DNA of 64,000 nucleotides. It comes from Persebacter sp965221835 (GTDB lineage: Bacteria; Pseudomonadota; Gammaproteobacteria; Tethybacterales; Persebacteraceae). Below the pieces are notes generated by a model. That model saw only the letters and a program-made list of their open reading frames with translations, ran no database searches and was not told where the DNA came from. The position numbers were made by a program, and so were the translations under genes. Of this stretch, positions 8,998 to 17,764 are shown in pieces. Numbering within the stretch: the stretch's first letter is position 1; the number at the start of each line of letters is the position of its first letter. The DNA lies in NCBI GenBank assembly GCA_965221835.1, contig OZ244916.1, positions 434,001-498,000 of the forward strand, in the 5' to 3' direction.

Positions 8998-10681
8998 CGC
9001 TTTTCGTGCCGCTAATTGTGCGGGCGATGTGCCACTGCTGCAAAATGGAAAGTAGCGTATTGACCAGCCAATACAAAACCAATCCGGCGGGAAAAAACAA
9101 ACTGAACGCGGTAAAAAACAGCGGCATAATTTTAATAATTAACGCCTGAGTCGGATCAGGCGGGGCGGGCGACATTTTTGTTTGCATAAACATTGCACCG
9201 CCCATCAGCAAGGGCAAAACAAAAAACGGGTCGGGCGCGGACAAATCGTTAATCCACAAATAAAACGGCGCATGCCGCAACTCCACGCTGCCGAGAATTA
9301 CCCAATATAGCGCGATAAAAACGGGAATTTGCAACAACACCGGCAGACAGCCGCCGAGCGGATTTATTTTTTTCTCGCGATACAATGCCATCATCGCTTG
9401 CTGCATTTTTTGTTTGTCTTCGCGGTGTTGTTCTTGCAAATTCTTTATGCGCGGCGATAACTCTTTCATCCGCGCGATGGAACGATACGATACCGAAGAC
9501 AGCGGATAAAACGCGAGTTTGATGAGAAAAGTCAGCAAAATAACCGACAGCCCCCAGTTGCCGGCAAAATCATGAATGAGCGCCAGCAATTTAAATAACG
9601 GCACCGCGATAAATGTTAACCAACCATAATCCACAACAAGATGCACGCCGGGAGCGATATTTTCTTCGTTCAATACATTGAGAATATCTTGTTCTTGCGC
9701 ACCGGCAAAAAGACGGACGGCGATTTCGGCAGTGTCGCCCGCCGCGATTTCGCCGAACGGTACGATAACGCCGATGCGCACATCGCCGCCATTTGTCGCG
9801 GCGCGCATGTAATATTCGCGTTCCGCCGCATCTTCGGGCAGCCACAACGCAGCGAAATAACGTTGCGCAAAACCAATCCAGCCGTCCGCACTTTTTTGCG
9901 GATAGGCGTCTTGCCCGATGTCTTCATATTCTACTTTTTGGAATTTTTCGGAATCGGTAAATACTGCCGCACCGAAAAATGACGGCAAAAAAGATGATTC
10001 TGGTTCGGAACGCGCGCCGTTGTGAAAAAATTGAAAATACCCTTGCGGAAATATTGCCGCATCATTGTCGTTGCGCGCCTCCATTTCCAAACGGACGATG
10101 TCATTTCCGCGCGTAAAAATATAACGTTTGATTAGTTGTACACCGCCGCGTTCGGCGGCGAAAGCGACGGTTAAAGAATCCGTCCCGTCGGAAAAATTGA
10201 GCGATTGCGCGGGATTTAATCGCCGGAAGGATGTGCGATGGTCGGGAAAGTTATTGCCGCCGATGAGTCCGCTTTGCGCGCCGTGCCGCCGCCGCCCGTT
10301 CTCAAAAAGCGCGAACAATTCGCCGTCCGCATTCAGATGATTTTTGAGATGCAAACTCACGAGATTGCCGCCGTTTTCGCCGATTGTCGCCGCTATCCGG
10401 TCGGTTTCCACGACAACAAATCGCCCGTCTTTCGCCGCCGCCGGAATGTCGCGCGCACTATCTCCGGCGGCGGAAAGCGTTTGTGTCGGCACCGGCGGCG
10501 CATCCGCATCTGCGTCTGAATTTTGCGGCACATCCGACACGCCGGATGCACCGGATGCGGAGGCACCGGCGGCGGCGGTCTCGGCGATGGAATCGTATTG
10601 CCATTTTTCCCATCGTTGCCAGAGTATTAACAATGAATACAACAGCACGCCGATGCATATCAGGCGCAAAATATCGTTCAT
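8966..10681 (-). CDS. yidC: Membrane protein insertase YidC
   Basis: A 571-residue YidC, the insertase that folds proteins into the inner membrane alone or with SecYEG. There is an N-terminal membrane anchor (LICIGVLLYSLLILW), then a linker rich in Ala, Ser and Asp, a large periplasmic domain and the conserved C-terminal core with NWGLSVILLTFLIK, ELSPRIKNLQEQ and a terminal hydrophobic helix (FPAGLVLYWLVNTLLSILQQ). ATG 10681 (MNDILRL) overlaps the rnpA stop as ATGA, indicating translational coupling. yidD, usually between rnpA and yidC, is missing here and is found at 21.8 kb. Confidence 0.94.
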   Translation of the reverse strand: MNDILRLICIGVLLYSLLILWQRWEKWQYDSIAETAAAGASASGASGVSDVPQNSDADADAPPVPTQTLSAAGDSARDIPAAAKDGRFVVVETDRIAATIGENGGNLVSLHLKNHLNADGELFALFENGRRRHGAQSGLIGGNNFPDHRTSFRRLNPAQSLNFSDGTDSLTVAFAAERGGVQLIKRYIFTRGNDIVRLEMEARNDNDAAIFPQGYFQFFHNGARSEPESSFLPSFFGAAVFTDSEKFQKVEYEDIGQDAYPQKSADGWIGFAQRYFAALWLPEDAAEREYYMRAATNGGDVRIGVIVPFGEIAAGDTAEIAVRLFAGAQEQDILNVLNEENIAPGVHLVVDYGWLTFIAVPLFKLLALIHDFAGNWGLSVILLTFLIKLAFYPLSSVSYRSIARMKELSPRIKNLQEQHREDKQKMQQAMMALYREKKINPLGGCLPVLLQIPVFIALYWVILGSVELRHAPFYLWINDLSAPDPFFVLPLLMGGAMFMQTKMSPAPPDPTQALIIKIMPLFFTAFSLFFPAGLVLYWLVNTLLSILQQWHIARTISGTKSGAKGGAKSGG

Positions 10682-11010
10682 TTTTTTATGACGGCGGAGG
10701 CGAGTAGTTTCGCGCACATGGCGCGCGCGGTTTTTTCATCGGGCGGCGTTTCGGTGAGAGAAATGAAGACATCCATCGGCGGCAACTCGCTGCGCCATTG
10801 TTGCCGAAATGATTCGCGAATAACGCGGCGCAAACGATTGCGGCGGACGGCGCGGCGCACGAAACGTTTGGAAATGGAAACGCCGATGCGCGCTGCCGGA
10901 CGGCGCGAGCGGGCGTAATGCATAGACCAGCATCCCGCGGTGTTTTTTTTGCGGCTTCGTATCACCCGTACAAACTCCTCGCGCCGCGAAAGAAAAATAT
11001 CCGTTTTCAA
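10678..11010 (-). CDS. rnpA: Ribonuclease P protein component
   Basis: A 110-residue basic protein with GVSISKRFVRRAVRRNRLRR followed by RESFR, the signature of the RNase P protein that assists the catalytic RNA in trimming the 5' ends of pre-tRNAs. The start is TTG (11008-11010), whose first bases overlap the rpmH stop (TTGA), so it depends on rpmH translation. Its stop overlaps the yidC ATG. The N-terminal third is less conserved than the RNR region, as usual. Confidence 0.9.
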   Translation of the reverse strand: MKTDIFLSRREEFVRVIRSRKKNTAGCWSMHYARSRRPAARIGVSISKRFVRRAVRRNRLRRVIRESFRQQWRSELPPMDVFISLTETPPDEKTARAMCAKLLASAVIKK

Positions 11011-11141
11011 ACAGACAGCCGCTTCCGCCCTTTGCGGCGGCGCGCGCTAAGAATCGCCCGCCCGTGTCGGGTCGCCATGCGGGAACGAAAACCATGCCTG
11101 CGTTTGCGGCGGATGTTGGACGGTTGATAAGTTCTTTTCAT
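11007..11141 (-). CDS. rpmH: 50S ribosomal protein L34
   Basis: A 44-residue, very basic protein beginning MKRTYQPSNIRRKRRHGF and continuing RSRMATRHGRAILSARRRKG, the unmistakable L34 sequence. ATG 11141 has AAAGG upstream with normal spacing, so this gene uses an SD. It is first in the rpmH-rnpA-yidC-mnmE series, read from a TATAAT box about 47 nt upstream. A dnaA gene is not adjacent; instead tRNA-Arg and fmt lie upstream on the same strand. Confidence 0.96.
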   Translation of the reverse strand: MKRTYQPSNIRRKRRHGFRSRMATRHGRAILSARRRKGRKRLSV

Positions 11142-11187
11142 TTCGGTACCTTTATAAATAACGCTGCGAATAAACGGCGAAAACAAT

Positions 11188-11193
11188 ATTATA
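11188..11193 (-). promoter_or_regulatory. -10 hexamer of the rpmH operon
   Basis: TATAAT on the minus strand, 46 nt before the rpmH ATG. This leaves a leader of about 40 nt containing the SD AAAGG. No convincing -35 hexamer is visible. Confidence 0.45.
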
Positions 11194-11237
11194 ATGGAAA
11201 ACGCCCCCAAAAAAGCAAATTTTTACATACAACAATG

Positions 11238-11314
11238 TGGCGCCCCGGAGACGATTTGAACGTCCAACCTTTCCCTTAGGAGGGGAACACTCTATCCAGT
11301 TGAGCTACCGGGGC
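11238..11314 (-). tRNA. tRNA-Arg (anticodon CCT)
   Basis: It folds as a full 77-nt cloverleaf: acceptor GCCCCGG pairing with CCGGGGC, discriminator G and an encoded CCA, D-stem GCTC/GAGT, anticodon stem TTCCC/GGGAA with loop CTCCTAA, and T-stem GGACG/CGTCT with loop TTCAAAT. The anticodon is CCT, reading AGG (Arg). The 5' 23 nt overlap the last codons of fmt on the same strand, so the tRNA probably matures from the def-fmt transcript or from a promoter inside fmt. Confidence 0.95.
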
Positions 11315-12224
11315 GCGGAAAATCATTTGCGGGCGGGCGAAAAGCGGGCGGAATATCGCGCCATCCGCGGACAAATTCGGCAGCGTCCATTATCCGCCGT
11401 CCGGGTTTTTGCACCCGCAACAAAGTCAATGCGCCCGCACCGCAAGCGACGACAATGCCGTTTTTGTCCGCCGACAATAGCCGCCCGGGCGCGCCGCCGC
11501 CGGAAGTTTCGCGGGCGGCGTATACTTTTATGATTTCATCGCCGTGCAAAATACGCGCACCGGGAAGGGGCGACAACGCGCGGATTTGTCGCGCTAACAT
11601 TTCGGCGGAATGATTAAAATTTAAGACATAATCGGCGGGGCGGATTTTGGCGGCATAGCGAACATCCGATTCTTTTTGCGGTTGCGACGGCGGATTGTCG
11701 CGCAATGCTTGCAACAACAACGCCGCGCCGTCTGCGGCGAGTAGGCGGCGCAAATCGCCGCAACAAATATCGGGTGCAACGGAAATTTGTTTTTGCAATA
11801 AAATCGCGCCGGTATCCAATCCCGCGTCCATTTGCATAATGGTGATGCCGGTTGTTTTGTCGCCCGCCAAAATCGTTCTTTGGACGGGGGCGGCACCGCG
11901 CCATCGCGGCAGAAGAGACGGATGAATATTTATCGCACCGCGCGGGGCGATTGCCAAAACTTGCGGCGACAAGAGTTTTCCGTAATCGCAAACGATGACG
12001 ACATCGGGGCGACATTCGGCGGCGATTTCTTCCAAACTTTCCGATTCGGACAGCGGCAACGCCGATTGTTTTGCGGCGGCGGCGGCGGCGCACGATAACG
12101 GATGCAAATGTCGCTTTGCGGGATGCGGCGGCGGACAACAAACGCGCACAACTTCGTGTTCGGCGGCGAGACAATGCAACGCCGGAACGCCGAAATCGCC
12201 GCTTCCGAAAAAAACGACTCGCAT
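11292..12224 (-). CDS. fmt: Methionyl-tRNA formyltransferase
   Basis: A 310-residue Fmt. It formylates initiator Met-tRNA using 10-formyl-tetrahydrofolate. N-terminal MRVVFFGSGDFGVPAL is followed by the catalytic region INIHPSLLPRWRGAAP with Asn99 and His101, then Asp137 in GLDTG. ATG 12224 shares one base with the def stop (TGATG), so the two are coupled; an in-frame TTG one codon earlier is less likely. The last codons run 23 nt into the tRNA-Arg gene and end with TAG at 11292. Such an overlap of a coding end with a mature tRNA is unusual. Confidence 0.94.
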   Translation of the reverse strand: MRVVFFGSGDFGVPALHCLAAEHEVVRVCCPPPHPAKRHLHPLSCAAAAAAKQSALPLSESESLEEIAAECRPDVVIVCDYGKLLSPQVLAIAPRGAINIHPSLLPRWRGAAPVQRTILAGDKTTGITIMQMDAGLDTGAILLQKQISVAPDICCGDLRRLLAADGAALLLQALRDNPPSQPQKESDVRYAAKIRPADYVLNFNHSAEMLARQIRALSPLPGARILHGDEIIKVYAARETSGGGAPGRLLSADKNGIVVACGAGALTLLRVQKPGRRIMDAAEFVRGWRDIPPAFRPPANDFPRPGSSTG

Positions 12225-12727
12225 CAATCGCCGCTTTCGCCGGAAATTTTGCGATATTTCGCCAGCAAACGATTTCTTTTTAACGGACTTAAATAATCTA
12301 TGAACAATACGCCGTTCAAATGATCAATTTCGTGTTGCAAACATGTCGCGAGCAATCCGTCCGCATCAACCCGGATTTTTTTGTTTTCCATATCAATGCC
12401 TTCTACCGAAACCGTCGCGGGGCGGCGGATGACGGCGGAAATGCCGGGGATGGAAAGACATCCCTCTTCGCGTTCTTCAAACTTTTCACCGGCGGCAACA
12501 ATTGTCGGATTGAAAATTACCAGCGGCGCATTTTCGCCATCGGCGGCGACAATCAGGCGCACCGCGCGGTTGATTTGCGGGGCGGCAAGCCCTACGCCGC
12601 CCGCCGAATACATCGCGGCAATCATTCCCGCCGCCAGAGTACAAAGCGCTTCGTTCGCACCGGCAACCGGCTTTGCCGGGGCGCGCAAAGCGGGATGCGG
12701 AAATTTAATAACAGCCAACGGCGACAT
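12224..12727 (-). CDS. def: Peptide deformylase
   Basis: A 167-residue metal hydrolase that removes the N-formyl group from nascent proteins. All three family motifs are present: GVGLAAPQ (44-51), EEGCLSIP with metal ligand Cys90, and QHEIDHLNG with His132, Glu133 and His136. It is co-transcribed with fmt, as is common. Its ATG (12727) is only 21 nt from the divergent dprA ATG, leaving no room for normal leaders on both sides. No SD is seen. Confidence 0.95.
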   Translation of the reverse strand: MSPLAVIKFPHPALRAPAKPVAGANEALCTLAAGMIAAMYSAGGVGLAAPQINRAVRLIVAADGENAPLVIFNPTIVAAGEKFEEREEGCLSIPGISAVIRRPATVSVEGIDMENKKIRVDADGLLATCLQHEIDHLNGVLFIDYLSPLKRNRLLAKYRKISGESGD

Positions 12728-12748
12728 TGCAGTTAAAATGTTAACATT
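12728..12748. promoter_or_regulatory. 21-nt divergent start region between def and dprA
   Basis: Both start codons are separated by only 21 AT-rich nt. On the plus strand TAAAAT (12734-12739) lies 9 nt before the dprA ATG. On the minus strand TAACAT lies about 10 nt before the def ATG. No Shine-Dalgarno sequence fits either side, so both messages are probably leaderless or nearly so. Confidence 0.4.
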
Positions 12749-13840
12749 ATGTCGCGTGATTTTGCACTTCGCGAGTGGATTTTACTTTCCATGGCTAAAG
12801 GCGTGGGACCAGTCCTCATTCGCAATCTTCTGGAAAAATACGAATCGCCGGGGGCGGCGTTGCGCGCGCCGTTGACCGAATTGGCGGATTTAATGCCGAT
12901 GGCAACCGCAAAAAATTTGCATAACAAACAATGCCCCGAACGAACAGAAGCCGCCGCCGCCGCCGCCCGCTGGCTCAAAGAACCGCAACATCATATTTTG
13001 ACGCTTGCCGATGCGGATTATCCCGCCGCGCTACAAAAATTGAACACCCAAGATCCGCCGCCGTTGTTGTATGTACGCGGCGACAAACGCGTACTTTCCG
13101 AACGCCCGCTGGTGGCGATTGTCGGCAGTCGCAGCGCGTCTCCGGCGGGAGTCAAAAACGCCGAATTGTTCGCGCATGCACTCGCCGAAGCGGGCGTAAA
13201 TATTGTCAGCGGGCTGGCGCAAGGAATTGACAGCGCAGCGCATCGCGGGGCACTCAAAGGCGGCGGCAAAACCGTCGCCGTTGTCGGCACCGGCGCGGAC
13301 ATTATTTATCCCAAACAAAATCGCGCGCTGGCGATGGAAATTGTCGGCACCGGCGGCGCGATTGTCAGCGATTTTCCGCTCGGCACGCCGCCGAAAGATT
13401 ACAACTTTCCGCGCCGCAATCGCATTATCAGCGGGCTGGCGAAAGGATGTCTGGTAGCAGAAGCGGCGCGAAAAAGCGGCGCATTAATCACCGCCCAATA
13501 TGCAAGCGAACAGGGGCGCGAAGTTTTTGCGGTGCCGGGTTCCATCAATTCGCCGATGTATAAGGGCTGTCATTTTCTCATCAAACAAGGCGCGAAACTC
13601 GCCGAAAATGTGGACGATATTTTGGACGAATTAAATCTCGTGCGCCGTGCGCCCGGCGCATTGCCGTTGCCGCCTGCGGATGGCGGCATTCTTAAATTTA
13701 TAGATTTCGCCCCGACCGCGTTGGACGATATTGCGGCGCGCAGCGGTTTAGAAGCAGATTCGTTGCTCCCCGATTTGTTGACTCTGGAAATGGAGGGAAA
13801 AATCGTCGTTGCCGCAGGCGGAACTTATCAGCGAATTTAA
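12749..13840 (+). CDS. dprA: DNA-processing protein DprA (Smf)
   Basis: A 363-residue DprA, the ssDNA-binding loader of RecA used in natural transformation. The order is an N-terminal SAM-like region (LREWILLSMAKGVGP), the Rossmann-like core with GSRSASPAG, SGLAQGIDSAAH and PRRNRIISGLA, and a C-terminal winged-helix segment (about 310-363). The start is the ATG 21 nt from the divergent def ATG, and no SD is present. The presence of pilT at 31 kb fits a type IV pilus or competence machinery, though no other competence genes lie in the window. Confidence 0.93.
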   Translation: MSRDFALREWILLSMAKGVGPVLIRNLLEKYESPGAALRAPLTELADLMPMATAKNLHNKQCPERTEAAAAAARWLKEPQHHILTLADADYPAALQKLNTQDPPPLLYVRGDKRVLSERPLVAIVGSRSASPAGVKNAELFAHALAEAGVNIVSGLAQGIDSAAHRGALKGGGKTVAVVGTGADIIYPKQNRALAMEIVGTGGAIVSDFPLGTPPKDYNFPRRNRIISGLAKGCLVAEAARKSGALITAQYASEQGREVFAVPGSINSPMYKGCHFLIKQGAKLAENVDDILDELNLVRRAPGALPLPPADGGILKFIDFAPTALDDIAARSGLEADSLLPDLLTLEMEGKIVVAAGGTYQRI

Positions 13841-13854
13841 CGATTCGCGGACGA

Positions 13855-13860
13855 TTCAAT
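13855..13860 (+). promoter_or_regulatory. Possible -10 hexamer of dacB with 6-nt spacing to ATG
   Basis: TTCAAT, 4 of 6 matches to TATAAT, lies exactly 6 nt before the dacB ATG (13867) in the 26-nt gap after dprA. There is no SD. It is a weaker instance of the pattern seen at gabD and nadB. Confidence 0.3.
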
Positions 13861-13866
13861 TTATCT

Positions 13867-15273
13867 ATGTACGATTTATTGCGAAATGCGATTTTGGCGG
13901 CGGCGCTTTGTCTTGCCGGAATCGCGTCCGCCCAAAGTTTGCCGTCCGATGTGCGCGCGATAATGAAACGACACGGCATTTCGCCCTCCCGCGCCGGCGT
14001 TGTCGTCCGCTATGTCGGCGAAGATGCGCCGCTTTTGTCGCATCGTGCGGACAACGCATTCAATCCGGCGTCGTTGACAAAACTGCCGCTGGCGTTTGCG
14101 GCGTTTGACATTCTCGGTCCGAATCATAAATGGAAAACGGTTTTTGCGCGCAACGGCGAAATCCGCAACGGCGTTTTGCACGGCGATTTGATTATTATCG
14201 GCGGCGGAGACCCGCATTTGACAATGGAGCGATTTGTCGCGCAAATTAACGACTTACGCAGCCGCGGTTTGCGCGCATTTACCGGCGCGCTAATTATAGA
14301 CGATACGCTTTTTTCGTTGCCGCCGCACGACAATGCGGCATTTGACGGCGCACCCAACAAACCATACAATGCCGCCGGTGCCGCGCTGGCGGTCAATTTC
14401 AACTCCCATAAAATTGTGTTGTCGCCATCGGCGGCGGGAACGAATGTGTATGTGGAACCGCCGAACGAAAATTTTGTTATAGACAACAAAATCCAAAACG
14501 GGCGGACTCGTTGTCGTAATTGGCGTGGACGAATTTCCGAACGCTATCTCGGCGATGTCAACAAAATTACGCTGCAATTGCGCGGCAGATTTTCGCCCCG
14601 TTGCGGCGAACAGTCGTTTTATACGAGTGCGTTGTCGCATGCGGCGAATGCGGCGGGCGTATTTGGTGCGGTGTGGCAGCGGCTGGGAGGAGAATGGCGG
14701 GGAGAATGGCGGACGGCGAAAGCACCGCAAACCGCCGAAACAATTGCGACATTTGAATCGCTGCCGATAGCGTCCGCAGTTGCGGCAATGAATAAATTCA
14801 GCAACAATGTCATCGCGCGCAACATTTTTTTGTCGCTGGCGGCGGCGGGCGGCGAAACGCCTTATACGCCCGATTCCGCGCGCACCGTTTTCAACAAATG
14901 GATGCGCGATGCGGGCATTTCCGGCGATTTTTATGTGGACAACGGCAGCGGACTTTCGCGAGAAGGAAGAATGACGGCGGGGCAGTTTGCCGAAATATTG
15001 GCGCAAATCGCAGCACATCCGTTGCGTGCCGAAATCATTTCCTCGTTGCCGTTATTGGGGGCGGACGGCACTCTGGCGAATCGCTTGCGAAAAACCGCCT
15101 ACGGGCGAGGACACTTAAAAACCGGCAGTTTGAACGGTGTCAAAAATATCGCCGGTTTTTTGCGCGATGATTCGGGACGCGAAATTATTTTTGTCTGTTT
15201 GGTCAACGGCGGCGGTGCCTCCGCCCGCCGCTTTCAAGACGCAATGATCAAATGGGCGATTACGCGAAAATGA
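13867..15273 (+). CDS. dacB: D-alanyl-D-alanine carboxypeptidase/endopeptidase (PBP4, family S13)
   Basis: A 468-residue periplasmic peptidase that trims peptidoglycan stem peptides or cross-links. It has a signal peptide (MYDLLRNAILAAALCLAGIASA, cleavage near residue 22) and the three penicillin-binding motifs: SLTK (69-72), SNN in KFSNNVIARN, and KTG in HLKTGSLNG. The length and the long insertion between the first two motifs match PBP4. It follows dprA on the same strand. Downstream is a repeat array and a bidirectional terminator shared with the convergent cysteine-rich gene. Confidence 0.93.
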   Translation: MYDLLRNAILAAALCLAGIASAQSLPSDVRAIMKRHGISPSRAGVVVRYVGEDAPLLSHRADNAFNPASLTKLPLAFAAFDILGPNHKWKTVFARNGEIRNGVLHGDLIIIGGGDPHLTMERFVAQINDLRSRGLRAFTGALIIDDTLFSLPPHDNAAFDGAPNKPYNAAGAALAVNFNSHKIVLSPSAAGTNVYVEPPNENFVIDNKIQNGRTRCRNWRGRISERYLGDVNKITLQLRGRFSPRCGEQSFYTSALSHAANAAGVFGAVWQRLGGEWRGEWRTAKAPQTAETIATFESLPIASAVAAMNKFSNNVIARNIFLSLAAAGGETPYTPDSARTVFNKWMRDAGISGDFYVDNGSGLSREGRMTAGQFAEILAQIAAHPLRAEIISSLPLLGADGTLANRLRKTAYGRGHLKTGSLNGVKNIAGFLRDDSGREIIFVCLVNGGGASARRFQDAMIKWAITRK

Positions 15274-15297
15274 TAGCGTTTTTTCGCGAAAAATAAA

Positions 15298-15913
15298 TTT
15301 TTGGAATTTCCGCAAAATGACCGAAAAAACCCCCGTCATTCCCGCGAAAGCGGGAATCCATTATGGGCGATTAATTTTGGAGTTTCGCGAATTTTACGCA
15401 AAAATTAAGTTTGGAATTTCCGCGCATTTTTTTGTGAAAAACGAGGTGAATGCGGGAGTTTGTCGGTAAAAATGGATTCCCGCTTTCGCGGGAATGACGG
15501 CGGGAATCCGCACATTTTACGCGAAAAATTAATTTTGGAATTCCCGCAAAATGACCGAAAAAAACCCCGTCATTCCCGCGAAAGCGGGAATCCATTCGGG
15601 GAGATTAATTTTAGAATTTCGCGAATTTTACGCGAAAATTAAGTTTGGAATTTTCGCGCATTTTTTTGTGAAAAACGAGGTGAATGCGGGAATTTGTCGG
15701 TAAAAATGGATTCCCGCTTTCGCGGGAATGACGGCGGGAATCCGCACATTTTACGCGAAAAATTAATTTTGGAATTTCCGCGCGTTTTTTGTGAAAAACG
15801 AGGTGAATGCGGGAATTTGTCGGTGAAAATGGATTCCCGCTTTCGCGGGAATGACGGCGGGAATCCGCACATTTTACGCGAAAAATTAATTTTGGAATTC
15901 CCGCAAAACGACC
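15298..15913. repeat. Dyad-repeat array with a 234-bp tandem duplication
   Basis: Five copies of the perfect dyad ATTCCCGCGAAAGCGGGAAT (8-nt arms, 4-nt loop) lie at 15338, 15476, 15572, 15710 and 15833 in both orientations. Copies 1 to 3 and 2 to 4 are each 234 bp apart, showing a tandem duplication. A shorter third unit follows. Spacer modules such as TTTTACGCGAAAAATTAATT recur. The consensus fits the ATTCCC-N8-GGGAAT form known from neisserial dRS3 repeats. No credible gene is present. Confidence 0.9.
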
Positions 15914-15949
15914 AAAAAAAAGCGGCGAGTTTCCCCGCCGCCTTTTTTC
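15914..15949. terminator. Bidirectional rho-independent terminator between dacB and the cysteine-rich gene
   Basis: A GCGGCG stem pairs with CGCCGC around a short loop, with an A-run to the left and TTTTTT to the right. It can therefore stop transcription from both convergent genes. Confidence 0.8.
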
Positions 15950-15957
15950 TCCCGAAA

Positions 15958-17718
15958 TTAAAACCGATGAATCGCGTTTATTTGGAATCGGGCGGTTTCG
16001 GAAAAGTTGTTTGCGTTTTCCCATTTGAATCCGGCGGAGGGGCGGATTTGCCAATTGTTATAACGGAATTCGCTTTGCAAATTTAACGAGTTTTGCGTGT
16101 CAAACTCGTTATCGGCATATTCGGAATGCAATCGGTAAACCGGCGATATATTCCAAACTCCGCCCGTGAGATTTGCCGACAGCGAAAAATCATAATCGGC
16201 AGTTTCGCCCGCAACCGATTCGGAAAATGCCGCCGCCCAAAAATCCGCCGTGTATTTTCCGCCGCTTGTGTAGCGAAAATCAGCGAATTCGCCGTTTGCG
16301 TTTGCTTGTTTTGCGGAATAATAAAAATGCCATTTATCTTTTCGCAAATCCATCCGTCCGCCCGCATTTGCGGAATATCCGCTTTCGGTTATGGAATAGT
16401 CGAAATCGGGCGAGAATGAAAACAGCGAAAAATCGCCGCCTGCAACATAAGTCGCCGCCGCTGCGATAATAAAAATGCCCGCCCCGATATATGCGAATTC
16501 TTTCGGTCTGCCGCTTCCATTTTGCGTTGCGGCGTTCGGATTGGTCGCACTGCAAAAGCCGGTTTCGGTTGCGGCGGAATCGTAAAACGGCAACTCCGTC
16601 AAACTATTGCAATCCGTTTGCCCTGTCGCCGCACGGCAGGAAAAGGCGTTTTCGCCATCGTCTTGCAATATCGGCAATTCATCGGTTGCACATTCGCATT
16701 CATTTTGAGCATTTGCCGTTCCCGTCGTTGCCGTTCCGCAAGTCGGCGGCGGGGGCGGAGTTTCGCACATTTGCATATTGGAACCAGATACGAAAACATC
16801 CCCTTCGGTTGCACATTCGCATTGATTTTGAGTTGCCGTTCCCGTCGTTCCATCTCCGCAAGTCCGAATCTCTTCGCATCGGTTGGGAGAAACGGCGTCG
16901 TTAAAAAATTCGTCCGGGCAATCGGCGGCGTTTCGGGGAGCACGGCAGGAAAATGTATTTTCGCGTTCTTCCAAAATCGGAAATGCGGAGTTAAGACATT
17001 CGCAAACTCCCGCATCGTTTAATGTTGCATTGTCGGTGCAATTCGGGGCGGTGTTTGTGCAAATTTGGGTTCTCGGATTAAAATACATGTACCCTTCATC
17101 CATGCACTCTTCCAAACTTTCCGCCGCACGGCAACTCTCCGCATCTATCGGAATCTGAGCATCAGTCGCACAATCGCAGTTTCCATCGCCGTCTCCATCC
17201 GTAAATGTCGTGCCTTCGCCGCAATTCAAGGTGGGTTCATCACGCATAGTGCATTCATCCGCTTGCGGAAATCTTGGATCGCTCGTATCCTCCGCCGCAT
17301 CACCATCGCCGCAAAATCTCATATTGGTTACTGGAATTAAATTAGTCGTACACAGGGCTCCTTCATTGCCCGCTTGGCATATTGCAAGAAGGTTATCATA
17401 AGCGAGTCGTCTTGTTCCTTCCGCATGTTTAAGGAACGAAACATTATTAAAAGTCACAACTTGATTGTTTCCAAATCTGTGAATTCGGTCTGCATCCGTT
17501 GTGTTGCAAAGGGCGGTATCACCTAAAAAGTTGGCAATGCAATGTGCCCTCGCCGCATTTTCCGCAGCATCGGCGGTATCATAATCGACGAATATGTAAA
17601 CTTCGACTCTATCTGGGTCTGGATTAAGATAAAATCCGAATGCCGCCGCATTTTGCGAAAATCCTGCCGCAAATAAAACGGCGGCGGCGATGATGATTTT
17701 TTTGATTGTGTTTTTCAT
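15958..17718 (-). CDS. Secreted cysteine-rich repeat protein with a C-terminal beta-barrel-like domain, novel architecture
   Basis: 586 residues, not recognised as a known family. ATG 17718 has an AGGAG SD. A signal peptide runs to about residue 26 (NAAA). Roughly residues 30-400 hold about 28 cysteines, including four repeats of the form C(E/D)C...PIL...FSCRA...C, often preceded by CG(D/E)GTT. Residues 407-428 are hydrophobic and Gly/Ala-rich (IGAGIFIIAAAATYVAGG). The last about 157 residues alternate polar and hydrophobic residues in 8-10 strands and end in phenylalanine, as outer-membrane barrels do. It may be a surface protein with a disulfide-bonded passenger. Function is unknown. Dyad-repeat arrays flank it on both sides. 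Confidence 0.75.
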   Translation of the reverse strand: MKNTIKKIIIAAAVLFAAGFSQNAAAFGFYLNPDPDRVEVYIFVDYDTADAAENAARAHCIANFLGDTALCNTTDADRIHRFGNNQVVTFNNVSFLKHAEGTRRLAYDNLLAICQAGNEGALCTTNLIPVTNMRFCGDGDAAEDTSDPRFPQADECTMRDEPTLNCGEGTTFTDGDGDGNCDCATDAQIPIDAESCRAAESLEECMDEGYMYFNPRTQICTNTAPNCTDNATLNDAGVCECLNSAFPILEERENTFSCRAPRNAADCPDEFFNDAVSPNRCEEIRTCGDGTTGTATQNQCECATEGDVFVSGSNMQMCETPPPPPTCGTATTGTANAQNECECATDELPILQDDGENAFSCRAATGQTDCNSLTELPFYDSAATETGFCSATNPNAATQNGSGRPKEFAYIGAGIFIIAAAATYVAGGDFSLFSFSPDFDYSITESGYSANAGGRMDLRKDKWHFYYSAKQANANGEFADFRYTSGGKYTADFWAAAFSESVAGETADYDFSLSANLTGGVWNISPVYRLHSEYADNEFDTQNSLNLQSEFRYNNWQIRPSAGFKWENANNFSETARFQINAIHRF

Positions 17719-17764
17719 TTGTTTTCTCCTCTGATTAAAAATGTCTGCGAAAGTATAACACACA

